A program made the translations under genes and the position numbers. A DNA stretch of 11,529 nt from Candidatus Jidaibacter sp. (GTDB lineage Bacteria; Pseudomonadota; Alphaproteobacteria; Rickettsiales; Midichloriaceae): contig JAJTHY010000040.1 of NCBI GenBank assembly GCA_021298045.1, forward strand, positions 1 to 11,529, given 5' to 3'. Shown here piece by piece: positions 1 through 6,117 of the stretch (its first letter is position 1; every line of letters begins with the position of its first letter). Below the pieces are notes generated by a model. That model made no database searches. It worked only from the letters and a program-made list of their open reading frames with translations, and had not been told where the DNA came from.

Positions 1-222
1 GTGAAGATTGAAACTAGGCCAGAACATAATCATTTACCAGCACAACGCATCAATATAGATATATGCGCTATTCCATCTTATGAGAAACGTCCAATGTTAT
101 TGTTAAACCCTTATGGTGTAGACATGGGAACTACAGGGTTAGTTATACAGGCGGAAAGCAAAGAAGCAATATATACAGACAAGATCATCGCTTTTGCGCT
201 CTACAAGCACTCGCTTTTCTAA
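1..222 (+). CDS. Unrecognised protein, partial; 3' end replaced
   Basis: The frame is open from the first base (GTG) to the stop at 220-222, so the true start may lie upstream. About 61 residues have ordinary protein composition, with a PEHNHLPAQRINIDICAIPS segment and then LLLNPYGVDMGTTG. I do not recognise the family and assign no function. The last 12 residues (about nt 184-219) are simply the antisense of the marR remnant on the other strand. The native C-terminus therefore appears to have been lost at a junction near nt 183-189. It is most likely the surviving part of a gene broken by a deletion or rearrangement. It could also be a spurious open frame. Confidence 0.35.
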   Translation: MKIETRPEHNHLPAQRINIDICAIPSYEKRPMLLLNPYGVDMGTTGLVIQAESKEAIYTDKIIAFALYKHSLF

Positions 223-447
223 ATTCGAGACAATGCCGTGCATGGTTTGGGCTGTGATAAAAGCGGATCTTGCAAGTGCTGCATTAGACGCGCCAGGCTT
301 TAACTCGAGTTGTGCAAGTACTGCATATTGTGGAGTGGTGAGATCAATAGTCCTCAATGCTTCATCCATATGAAGGCGCAGAGCATGTTGAGTCTTCTTC
401 AGCTTGTACCCGAGTAAACTTTTCACGCCTATCTCTTTATCTATCAA
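139..447 (-). pseudogene. MarR-family regulator, 3'-truncated
   Basis: Residues 8-88 (from a TTG start at 447) look like the N-terminal dimerisation helix and winged-helix DNA-binding part of a MarR repressor: GYKLKKTQHALRLHMDEAL, then LTTPQYAVLAQLE, then a recognition helix region SAFITAQTMHGIVSNLEKR and the start of the wing, LVERKSD. MarR proteins normally continue for another 50-60 residues with the rest of the wing and the C-terminal dimerisation helices. Here the similarity stops after KSDD (about nt 184), and 14 unrelated residues run to a stop at 139. The start is uncertain: in-frame ATGs also exist upstream at 513 and 480, the first overlapping the divergent gene. I prefer TTG 447, preceded by a GGA-containing stretch, because it gives a normal N-terminus. 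GC content is visibly higher than in its surroundings. It is probably non-functional. Confidence 0.7.
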
Positions 448-460
448 AATATCAGTGTCC

Positions 461-494
461 TTATAATATATTGTCAGCATGCTTATACTATAAT
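461..494. promoter_or_regulatory. Divergent promoter/operator region, marR remnant / SnoaL gene
   Basis: The 58 nt between the two divergent starts contains AT-rich -10-like boxes (TATAAT at 462-467 and 489-494) around a perfect 8-bp palindrome, AGCATGCT, at 476-483. MarR proteins usually bind palindromes in such divergent spacers, so this is a candidate operator. No good -35 box is seen at proper spacing for either box. The box at 489-494 is too close to the ribosome binding site at 495-499 to serve the downstream gene. Confidence 0.3.
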
Positions 495-505
495 AGGAGT
501 TAGAT

Positions 506-889
506 ATGAACACAATTAATGATTTGGGCCTTGCTGAAAGCTATTACAATACGATGCTTGCAAAGGACTTGGATAAGATGGCGAGCTACCTGCATGATAA
601 TGTGCATTTCATAGGACCTCTTGCAGCAATGCAAGGGAAGGAGCCAATAGTTGCAGCGGCAAAAAACTTTGGTGGAATATTGCAAGACATCAAAATCAGG
701 TCGCGTTTTGCAACTGGTAATCAGATCATGTTCGCCTATGATATGGTCCTCCATGCGCCTATTGGTAAGTTGAGAGCAGCAGTGCTTATGGAATTTACTG
801 AGGGGTTCATATATAAAATTGAGCTGTTTTATGATTCTAGTCCATTTCAGGAAAGGAAAAATGAAATTTTTAAAGATGGTAACAATTGA
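506..889 (+). CDS. SnoaL/NTF2-like protein, nuclear transport factor 2 family
   Basis: This 127-residue protein has the length and pattern of a stand-alone SnoaL-like (NTF2 fold) cone domain. It has an N-terminal helix (LAESYYNTMLAKDLDKMASYL), the characteristic LHDNVHFIGPLAAMQGKEPI segment where the ligand pocket opens, a helix around VAAAKNF, and then alternating strands ending in KIELFYDSSPF. Members act as small-molecule isomerases, hydrolases or ligand-binding proteins, and substrate cannot be read from sequence. The start is supported by AGGAG at 495-499, 6 nt before the ATG. It is divergent from the truncated marR gene. In similar pairs the regulator controls the neighbour, so the gene may now be unregulated. 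No signal peptide is visible, so it is presumably cytoplasmic. Confidence 0.75.
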   Translation: MNTINDLGLAESYYNTMLAKDLDKMASYLHDNVHFIGPLAAMQGKEPIVAAAKNFGGILQDIKIRSRFATGNQIMFAYDMVLHAPIGKLRAAVLMEFTEGFIYKIELFYDSSPFQERKNEIFKDGNN

Positions 890-1042
890 TATAAAAGCAC
901 ACTCCTAATAAAGCACAATCAGCTTGCCTATTAATACCACTAAAAATTTGTTGTTTAAAGTTCTGCTAATACGATTCATGCTAAAATAATCTTTTTATAA
1001 GCGGAAAACTATAGTGACCATAAAGATTCAAAAGATCGGAAT

Positions 1043-1085
1043 AATCAGCAAAGAAGCACGCATATTTATTAATAACACGCTGATT
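1043..1085. repeat. Inverted repeat upstream of alx-like gene
   Basis: AATCAGC at 1043-1049 is matched perfectly by GCTGATT at 1079-1085, giving a 7-bp stem with a 29-nt AT-rich loop, 68 nt before the GTG of the TerC-family gene. It could be a leader RNA stem or a regulator site. Nothing resembling the conserved yybP-ykoY manganese riboswitch core is visible, so a riboswitch is not called. Confidence 0.3.
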
Positions 1086-1153
1086 CATATATAGTTGTTG
1101 CCTTATATTAAATGTGATCATACCATGTAGATGATTATATAACTGAGGTAACT

Positions 1154-2122
1154 GTGGAAAACTCTTTATGGATATGGGGTATTTTTATATTTGTTGTGCT
1201 CACTTTGCTTATTCTTGATCTTGGTGTTTTTCATAAAAAAGATAGAGAGATAGGGTTTAAAGAGAGCTTATGGATGAGTGCTTTTTATATACTGATGGCA
1301 TTATTTTTTGGTGTATGGGTGTGGTATATCAAGGGTTTAGATAGCTTTGCGGAATACATTACTGGCTTTCTCGTAGAAAAATCACTTGCACTTGATAATA
1401 TTTTTCTCATTTCACTAGTCTTTTCTTCTCTCTCCATACCTTTAAAATATCAACATAGAGTACTCTTTTGGGGCATTCTAGGGGTTATTGTACTAAGAGC
1501 AATCATGATTGGATTAGGCGTTCAAATTATCACCCGATTTGAATGGATATTATATATTTTTGCTGCCTTTATGATTTTGACTGGTATCAAGATGTTTTTT
1601 ATGTCTAATAAACCCGTGGAAATCTCTCAAAACGTCTTATTAATTTGGATGAGAAATCATTTGAATATTACAGACAAATTACATGAGCAAAAATTTTTCG
1701 TTTATCAGAGCATAGGACAATCTAAAACACCTAAGTTGTTTGTAACACCGCTTTTTATATCTCTTGTCATGGTCGAATTTATTGATCTGATTTTTGCTGT
1801 GGATAGTATTCCTGCAATTTTTGCTATTACTCAAGATCCCTATATCGTTTACACAAGCAATATATTTGCAATATTGGGGTTAAGGGCGCTTTATTTTGCT
1901 CTTGCATCAATTATTGATCGTTTCTATTACTTAAAATATGCATTAGCAGCAGTACTTATATTTATAGGCTCAAAAATTTTTATAGCAGATGCGTTTAATC
2001 TTGCAAAAATTCCGCCTATGTTATCACTCGCAATTACATTTACCATTTTACTCTCTGGCATTCTCTGCTCCTTTATAAAAGAAAAAACAATAAAAAAAGA
2101 TAATGGTAATATACATGGATAA
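1154..2122 (+). CDS. alx: TerC-family metal exporter, Alx type
   Basis: This 322-residue inner-membrane protein, nearly the length of E. coli Alx, has about nine hydrophobic segments. Family signatures are the DLGVFH motif after the first helix (residues 22-27), EKSLALDN at 75-82, the RVLFWGILG...LRAIMIG helix at 102-120, and MVEFIDLIFAVDSIPAIFA at 206-224. The acidic residues D22, E75, D81, E208, D211 and D217 lie in membrane segments where metal is thought to pass. E. coli Alx exports manganese at alkaline pH, and TerC relatives have also been linked to metallation of secreted enzymes. GTG is taken as start because TGAGGT lies just upstream (1144-1149). It overlaps the downstream channel gene, so the two are probably co-transcribed and translationally coupled. 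The exact metal is inference. Confidence 0.88.
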   Translation: MENSLWIWGIFIFVVLTLLILDLGVFHKKDREIGFKESLWMSAFYILMALFFGVWVWYIKGLDSFAEYITGFLVEKSLALDNIFLISLVFSSLSIPLKYQHRVLFWGILGVIVLRAIMIGLGVQIITRFEWILYIFAAFMILTGIKMFFMSNKPVEISQNVLLIWMRNHLNITDKLHEQKFFVYQSIGQSKTPKLFVTPLFISLVMVEFIDLIFAVDSIPAIFAITQDPYIVYTSNIFAILGLRALYFALASIIDRFYYLKYALAAVLIFIGSKIFIADAFNLAKIPPMLSLAITFTILLSGILCSFIKEKTIKKDNGNIHG

Positions 2123-2882
2123 ATTTTCCGGACATCTTAGAAATATAATATCAGGCAAGGTCTGGAGTTTCTCTGTCACAACATTGATTATTATCAATAC
2201 AATTGTTCTGGGTCTGGAGACATATCATAGTGTTATGAATGAATATGGTGCTATTTTAAAATTGATTGATCAAACAATCCTTCATATATTTGTCTTAGAG
2301 CTTACTTTACGGTTGGTTGCATATCGTATAGATTTCTTCAAAAATCCTTGGTCTGTTTTTGACTTTTGTGTAATAGCTATTGCTCTTATCCCATCTCAAG
2401 ATGCATTGAGTGCATTACGCGCTGCACGAGTGTTGCGAACACTGCGGTTGATTTCAATGTTCCCTAAACTTAGGGGTGTAATTGAAGGGTTGGTTATGGC
2501 AATTCCAGGAATATGTGCAATAGCTGGAGTTATGACTATTATCATCTGTGTTTTTGGTTTAATCGCAAGCAAACTATATGGTGATTCTTATGCAGAATGG
2601 TTTGGAAATTTCCATCTATCTGTTTTTACATTATTTCAAATTATGACACTTGAAGGTTGGCCAGATATTGTGAGGACTGTCATGCAAGAGAAACCTTTTG
2701 CATGGATATTTTTTGTGACTTACATTCTTATAGCAACATTTAGTGTTCTTAATCTTTTTATTGCAGTTGTCGTCGACGCTATGCAAAGAAACAACTCAGA
2801 AGATACAGATAAGCATGAAGAGAAAACAGTGCTTATTAATCAAAAATTAGATTTCATTATCGAAAAAATAAATAAATTATAA
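2115..2882 (+). CDS. Single-domain voltage-gated cation channel (BacNav/Cav-like)
   Basis: A 255-residue, six-helix channel subunit expected to work as a tetramer in the inner membrane. S2 carries E62 and S3 carries D83. S4 has four arginines at three-residue spacing (R102, R105, R108, R111), the voltage sensor. The pore loop reads FQIMTLEGWPD, with filter T178-L179-E180-G181-W182. S6 contains the conserved N213 (VLNLFIAVVVDAM). The tail (about 224-255) is charged and heptad-like, as in the coiled-coil neck of bacterial sodium channels. Classical bacterial Nav filters read TLESW. Glycine in place of serine is the pattern of calcium-channel repeats I and III and of the calcium-selective prokaryotic channel CavMr, so calcium permeability is plausible. 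ATG 2115 overlaps the alx stop by 8 nt; an in-frame ATG at 2103 would add four residues. Confidence 0.9.
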   Translation: MDKFSGHLRNIISGKVWSFSVTTLIIINTIVLGLETYHSVMNEYGAILKLIDQTILHIFVLELTLRLVAYRIDFFKNPWSVFDFCVIAIALIPSQDALSALRAARVLRTLRLISMFPKLRGVIEGLVMAIPGICAIAGVMTIIICVFGLIASKLYGDSYAEWFGNFHLSVFTLFQIMTLEGWPDIVRTVMQEKPFAWIFFVTYILIATFSVLNLFIAVVVDAMQRNNSEDTDKHEEKTVLINQKLDFIIEKINKL

Positions 2883-2883
2883 T

Positions 2884-2920
2884 AAGCACAGCGTGGATAT
2901 TTATTACTACGTTCATGCTT
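2884..2920 (+). other. Two-part stem-loop after channel gene
   Basis: Just after the stop codon, AAGCA (2884-2888) pairs with TGCTT (2916-2920). Inside it, CGTGG (2892-2896) pairs with CTACG (2907-2911), including one G-T pair. The stem is weak and no T-run follows, so it is not a convincing intrinsic terminator. It might stabilise or end the alx-channel transcript. Confidence 0.3.
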
Positions 2921-3275
2921 TATAAAATGCTCATAAAGATTTGAATCAATTTTGTTAGTGAACGAAAATGACTCTTATCTAGTGATTGCCATCATGAAAG
3001 TGGTAACATTAATGAATGATGCAATTTTAGTTTTTTAGTTGCATGGAAAAATTTAGTATGCTTACTGAGAATGAATTTGATTTGATAAACTGAAGTTATT
3101 GACTTGTATTAATCTTATGATGAATGAAAGGCACAGCTTACCTATAAATATCAAAAATGTGACTGTTGTGACTTTTAACTTGTAAGTACTTATTAACGCG
3201 TGATAGAGTATTTTTATGTAAATATTTATCTGCATATTGAATATTTAATAAATTTATAAAATTATCGAGGTGATT
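2921..3275. other. Intergenic stretch, no gene seen
   Basis: No convincing coding sequence is visible on either strand. It holds a perfect 6-bp inverted repeat, ATGCAA (3019-3024) and TTGCAT (3039-3044), and a tandem TGTGACT (3158-3164 and 3167-3173). A possible promoter is TTGATA at 3082-3087 with TGTATT at 3105-3110, spacer 17, which would give a leader of roughly 160 nt for the ferritin-like gene. The 3' end carries that gene's Shine-Dalgarno GAGGTG at 3267-3272. The promoter is a weak match and only a suggestion. Confidence 0.35.
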
Positions 3276-3701
3276 ATGAAAACTCATGACGTTACTGATA
3301 TTTTGCAAAAGCTTATTCAATATGAGATTGATGCTACTTTTATTTTGGCTCAAGCAATATCTTGCTTAAGCAATACAAAGATTCGTGACAAGGTCTCTAA
3401 AATAAGAGAGGAGTGCGAGCATAATATTAAGGTAATTTCTAGTATCTTAATGGCCCATGGTGCGAGCCCACCGGAGCATACGCGTGATTTTAAAGGGTTC
3501 TTCATGCAAGGATATACTGGTATGAGGGGTCTGATGAGTGACCAAGGAGCCATGAAGGCTTTAGGTACCAATACCAGAATGTTGCTAAATGCTTTTGATG
3601 AGGCTATGCAGGCTAATATGCCTGCAGACGTCAAACAAAAAATTTCTAAAGTACTAGATAATTTTCAAGAGCATCTAAAGTATTTTGAATCTCAAAGTTA
3701 A
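3276..3701 (+). CDS. Ferritin-like four-helix protein, DUF2383/PA2169 type
   Basis: A 141-residue, almost wholly helical soluble protein. Its pattern is that of the ferritin-like DUF2383 (PA2169) group: helix 1 LQKLIQYEIDATFILAQAI, helix 2 around residues 33-60 with the ferritin-type E-x-x-H element E46-H49 (REECEHN), then AHGASPPE, helix 3 ending in NAFDEAM (E109), and helix 4 with FQEHLKYFE (E132, H133). E17, E46, H49, E109 and E132/H133 are plausible di-metal ligands, though metal binding is not proven for this group. ATG 3276 is chosen over the upstream GTG 3270 because that GTG lies inside the Shine-Dalgarno GAGGTG. The selO gene follows after 14 nt without its own clear ribosome site, so the two are likely one transcript. 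A link to iron or oxidative stress is inference. Confidence 0.65.
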   Translation: MKTHDVTDILQKLIQYEIDATFILAQAISCLSNTKIRDKVSKIREECEHNIKVISSILMAHGASPPEHTRDFKGFFMQGYTGMRGLMSDQGAMKALGTNTRMLLNAFDEAMQANMPADVKQKISKVLDNFQEHLKYFESQS

Positions 3702-3715
3702 TATTGATCACATAA

Positions 3716-5191
3716 ATGTTTTTTAATTTTCAGAATACATATGCAAAACTTCCGCAAAATTTTTATCAAAAAATAAAGCCTACAGAAGTTAGCAATCCAA
3801 AGCTGTTATATTGTAATGAAAGTCTTGCAAATAGCCTTGGTCTTGAACATAAGTTACATGATGAAGCGGAAATAGCCCAAATATTTTCTGGAAATAAAAT
3901 ACTGAGTAATTCAGATCCTATAGCTTTAGCTTATGCTGGCCATCAATTTGGTTATTTTGTACCACAATTAGGTGATGGGAGAGCTGTACTTTTAGGAGAA
4001 ATTAAAGATCAAGCTAATAAAAGATTTGATGTTCAATTAAAAGGTTCTGGGGTTACTGCTTACTCTCGTAATGGAGATGGTAGAGCAGCTTTAGGCCCAG
4101 TATTAAGAGAGTATATAATTAGCGAAGCAATGCATTATCTTGGTGTTAAAACCACAAGATCCCTTGCAGTGGTAAGTACTGGTGAGAATGTATTACGTAA
4201 TGGCATGCTGCTGCCTGGTGCAATTTTAACGAGAATAGCAAGCAGCCATATACGCATTGGTACATTTGAGTATTTTGCTTCAAGAGGCGATATTAAATCT
4301 TTAAAAATTTTAGCAGATTATACAATAGATAGGCATTATCCTGAGTTAAAAACGACCTCTGCGCCATATGTATCACTATTTGAAAAGGTAATGGAGGCCC
4401 AGATAGAATTAATTGTTAATTGGATGCGAGTAGGATTTATACATGGCGTTATGAATACAGATAATACATCTATAGCAGGTGAAACTCTTGATTATGGTCC
4501 TTGCGCCTTTTTGGATGAGTATGATCCTGATAAAGTTTTTAGCGCTATTGATTACCAAGGGCGCTATAGCTTTTCTAATCAACCTCAAATATGCTATTGG
4601 AATTTAGCTCAACTGGCTCAATGTATTGCACTTGTTATAGGGGGAGATATAGAAAAATCGCTAAGTATTTTATATGCTGTACTTGCAAATTTTAAGGTGC
4701 AATATCAGACTAAATACTATGATATGATGTGCAGAAAAATAGGAATAACAACAGTATGCGAAGATTCTATATCGCTTGTAAATGAACTGCTTAATATAAT
4801 GCATCAAGAGCAAACAGATTATACACTAACTTTTAGGTATCTAAGTTATTTGATATTAGATAAACAATTTGATTATAGCGAGATTTATAATGCTTCAATT
4901 AGTATGGAAAATTGGGTTGGGAAATGGATGATACATCTTGGTCAAGAAAAGCAATCTATGAAAGAGCATATAAATGCGCTGTTTACTTCTAATCCTGCAA
5001 TTATAGCACGTAATCATATGATAGATGAGGCAATAAAACAGGCCGTAGAATTTGAAGATTTCACTAAAGTTGACAGCCTTTTAAAAATATTGTCAGAGCC
5101 TTATAATCCTAAACATGAGAATATAAATTGTGAATATATGCGTGAGCCAAGTCCAGCTGAGCGTGTTTATAAAACTTTTTGTGGCACCTGA
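3716..5191 (+). CDS. selO: Protein adenylyltransferase SelO (YdiU), full length
   Basis: A 491-residue SelO pseudokinase, close to the family's usual 480-520. SelO binds ATP upside down relative to kinases and transfers AMP to Ser, Thr or Tyr of target proteins; in E. coli this tunes glutathionylation and redox defence. The key residues are present: K109 in VQLKGSG, the glutamate at REYIISEA (E132), the catalytic pair D249/N250 in HGVMNTDN, and the metal-binding D259 in LDYGP. These correspond well to K113, E136, D252, N253 and D262 of the Pseudomonas syringae enzyme. GHQFGYFVPQLGDGRA (75-90) is another family block. The C-terminus ends in FCGT, keeping the cysteine at the place where eukaryotic homologues have selenocysteine. 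No Shine-Dalgarno is visible, which fits coupling to the ferritin-like gene upstream. It appears intact. Confidence 0.96.
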   Translation: MFFNFQNTYAKLPQNFYQKIKPTEVSNPKLLYCNESLANSLGLEHKLHDEAEIAQIFSGNKILSNSDPIALAYAGHQFGYFVPQLGDGRAVLLGEIKDQANKRFDVQLKGSGVTAYSRNGDGRAALGPVLREYIISEAMHYLGVKTTRSLAVVSTGENVLRNGMLLPGAILTRIASSHIRIGTFEYFASRGDIKSLKILADYTIDRHYPELKTTSAPYVSLFEKVMEAQIELIVNWMRVGFIHGVMNTDNTSIAGETLDYGPCAFLDEYDPDKVFSAIDYQGRYSFSNQPQICYWNLAQLAQCIALVIGGDIEKSLSILYAVLANFKVQYQTKYYDMMCRKIGITTVCEDSISLVNELLNIMHQEQTDYTLTFRYLSYLILDKQFDYSEIYNASISMENWVGKWMIHLGQEKQSMKEHINALFTSNPAIIARNHMIDEAIKQAVEFEDFTKVDSLLKILSEPYNPKHENINCEYMREPSPAERVYKTFCGT

Positions 5192-5287
5192 CTTAAGTGC
5201 GCTCTAGTACAGACGAGTGAACAACATTACAGAAAAGCAGTTCTACTTGCATCTTCAAAAGTCTAGACCACGGTCAAATAAACATTT

Positions 5288-5305
5288 ATCTTAAATAAGG
5301 TTTTT
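5288..5305 (+). terminator. Weak intrinsic terminator candidate after selO
   Basis: ATCTT (5288-5292) can pair with AAGGT (5297-5301), with one G-T pair and a 4-nt loop, and a T-run extends from 5301 to 5305. The stem is short and AT-rich and lies about 100 nt after the selO stop, so efficiency would be low. It is the only terminator-like structure seen before the next ORF. Confidence 0.25.
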
Positions 5306-5412
5306 ATGATATTTGTACGTTATCAAAGGTTAAGCAAATTTCAAAAGAGTATGTCCCATAAACGACACAAGCAAAAAGATGTGTTCTGAAGATTTTAAAA
5401 GCAGTCAATTAC

Positions 5413-5426
5413 TGTCATTCCCGCGG
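5413..5426. repeat. Partial palindromic-repeat sequence TGTCATTCCCGCGG
   Basis: TGTCATTCCCGCG matches the left half of a GC-rich dispersed palindrome that I recall as common in Rickettsia-like genomes (CATTCCCGCG...CGGGAATG type). The expected right half, with CGGGAAT, is missing here; after CCGCGG the sequence turns AT-rich. It is probably a truncated copy, but 13-14 nt is short enough that chance cannot be excluded. Confidence 0.3.
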
Positions 5427-5538
5427 AGGTGTATTATCTCGTATGATTGCATAAGAGAGAGGGAAGGTGTAACATTGGGAGTAGAGTATAGCAAATAAAG
5501 TTGAAGATTGCGATTATATGTGATATAGTAAAAGGAAA

Positions 5539-6117
5539 ATGTCAGGATCAAATAGTCAAGATTTCAGAAGAAAAGTAATAGAGCATGTTAAGAAAGGGAA
5601 TAGTTGTCATAGTGCTTCTATGAAATTTGAGATTGCTTCAAATACTGTCAGAAATTGGTACAAGAGATACAAATTAGAGGTGAATTTTTTACCAAGGAAA
5701 GTAGGTGGTAAAAAAGGTAGACTAAGCAAAGAGGAATTATCCGTATTCATGCCAATGCGCCTTAAAAAACGATGCGGTAGAAAGATGGTGCTAGTCCCGG
5801 AAGGCAAAGCACAACTAGCGGCTCAGAACGCATCCATAGACACCACATTAGTCAAAGCATTGGTCCGTGCTCACCTATGGCAACGCCAGCTTCAGTCCGG
5901 CAAATATCAAACTATGCAAGATTTATGTGATGCGAATAAAGTCACAGCCAAATATGTGCAGCTAATCCTCAGGCTTAATTTCCTTGCTCCAAAACTTAAA
6001 GAAGCTATCCTTTTAGGTTATCAACCCCGTCATATGAAACTCGCCGATCTTATGCAAAACATCCCGAGTCTGTGGCATGAACAGGGCGAATTATTTGGCT
6101 GCGAGGTGGTATCATAA
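5539..6117 (+). pseudogene. Chimeric ORF: IS630 transposase head joined to serine-recombinase tail
   Basis: This 192-codon frame joins two unrelated mobile-gene fragments. Residues 1-67 match the N-terminal helix-turn-helix of IS630-type transposases: SQDFRRKVIEHVKKGNSCHS, then NTVRNWYKRYK and the KVGGKKGRLSKEEL linker. The catalytic DDE domain is absent. Residues 68-192 match the C-terminal tail of alphaproteobacterial large serine recombinases: MPMRLKKRCGRKMVLVPEGK, then DTTLVKALVRAHLWQRQL, a helix-turn-helix VTAKYVQLILRLNFLAP, and EAILLGYQP...LADLMQNIPSLWHEQ. No serine catalytic domain remains. Base composition shifts from AT-rich to clearly more GC-rich near the join (about 5737-5752). 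The AAAGGA at 5530-5535 could direct translation. The frame overlaps the bioA stop tail to tail by 6 nt. As a DNA-binding remnant it might still be made, but neither recombination nor transposition activity is possible. Confidence 0.75.

Larger units (their letters stand above)
5192..5538. other. Intergenic stretch with repeat remnant
   Basis: 347 nt between selO and the chimeric ORF, with no gene I can support. It contains a weak terminator-like hairpin, a TGTCATTCCCGCGG fragment (both listed separately), and near its end a promoter-like pair, TTGAAG (5501-5506) and TATAGT (5524-5529), with exactly 17 nt between. That promoter would start RNA at about 5536, downstream of the AAAGGA ribosome site at 5530-5535, so it does not suit the following ATG. 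A 39-codon frame at 5379-5498 has no recognisable content. Confidence 0.4.

Noticed and set aside
890..1153. yybP-ykoY manganese riboswitch upstream of the alx-like gene
   Set aside because: The conserved internal-loop core sequences are not visible; only a simple 7-bp inverted repeat is present.
3138..3353. 71-codon minus-strand frame over the ferritin-like gene start
   Set aside because: It has no family resemblance and low-complexity Asn/Leu-rich content, and it overlaps the Shine-Dalgarno and start of a better-supported plus-strand gene.
5379..5498. 39-codon plus-strand frame between selO and the chimeric ORF
   Set aside because: It has no ribosome site, includes the partial palindromic repeat, and its translation has no recognisable pattern.
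5501..5529. TTGAAG-17-TATAGT as the promoter of the chimeric ORF
   Set aside because: Spacing is ideal, but the RNA would begin after the ribosome site and only about 3 nt before the ATG, so it does not explain translation of this frame.
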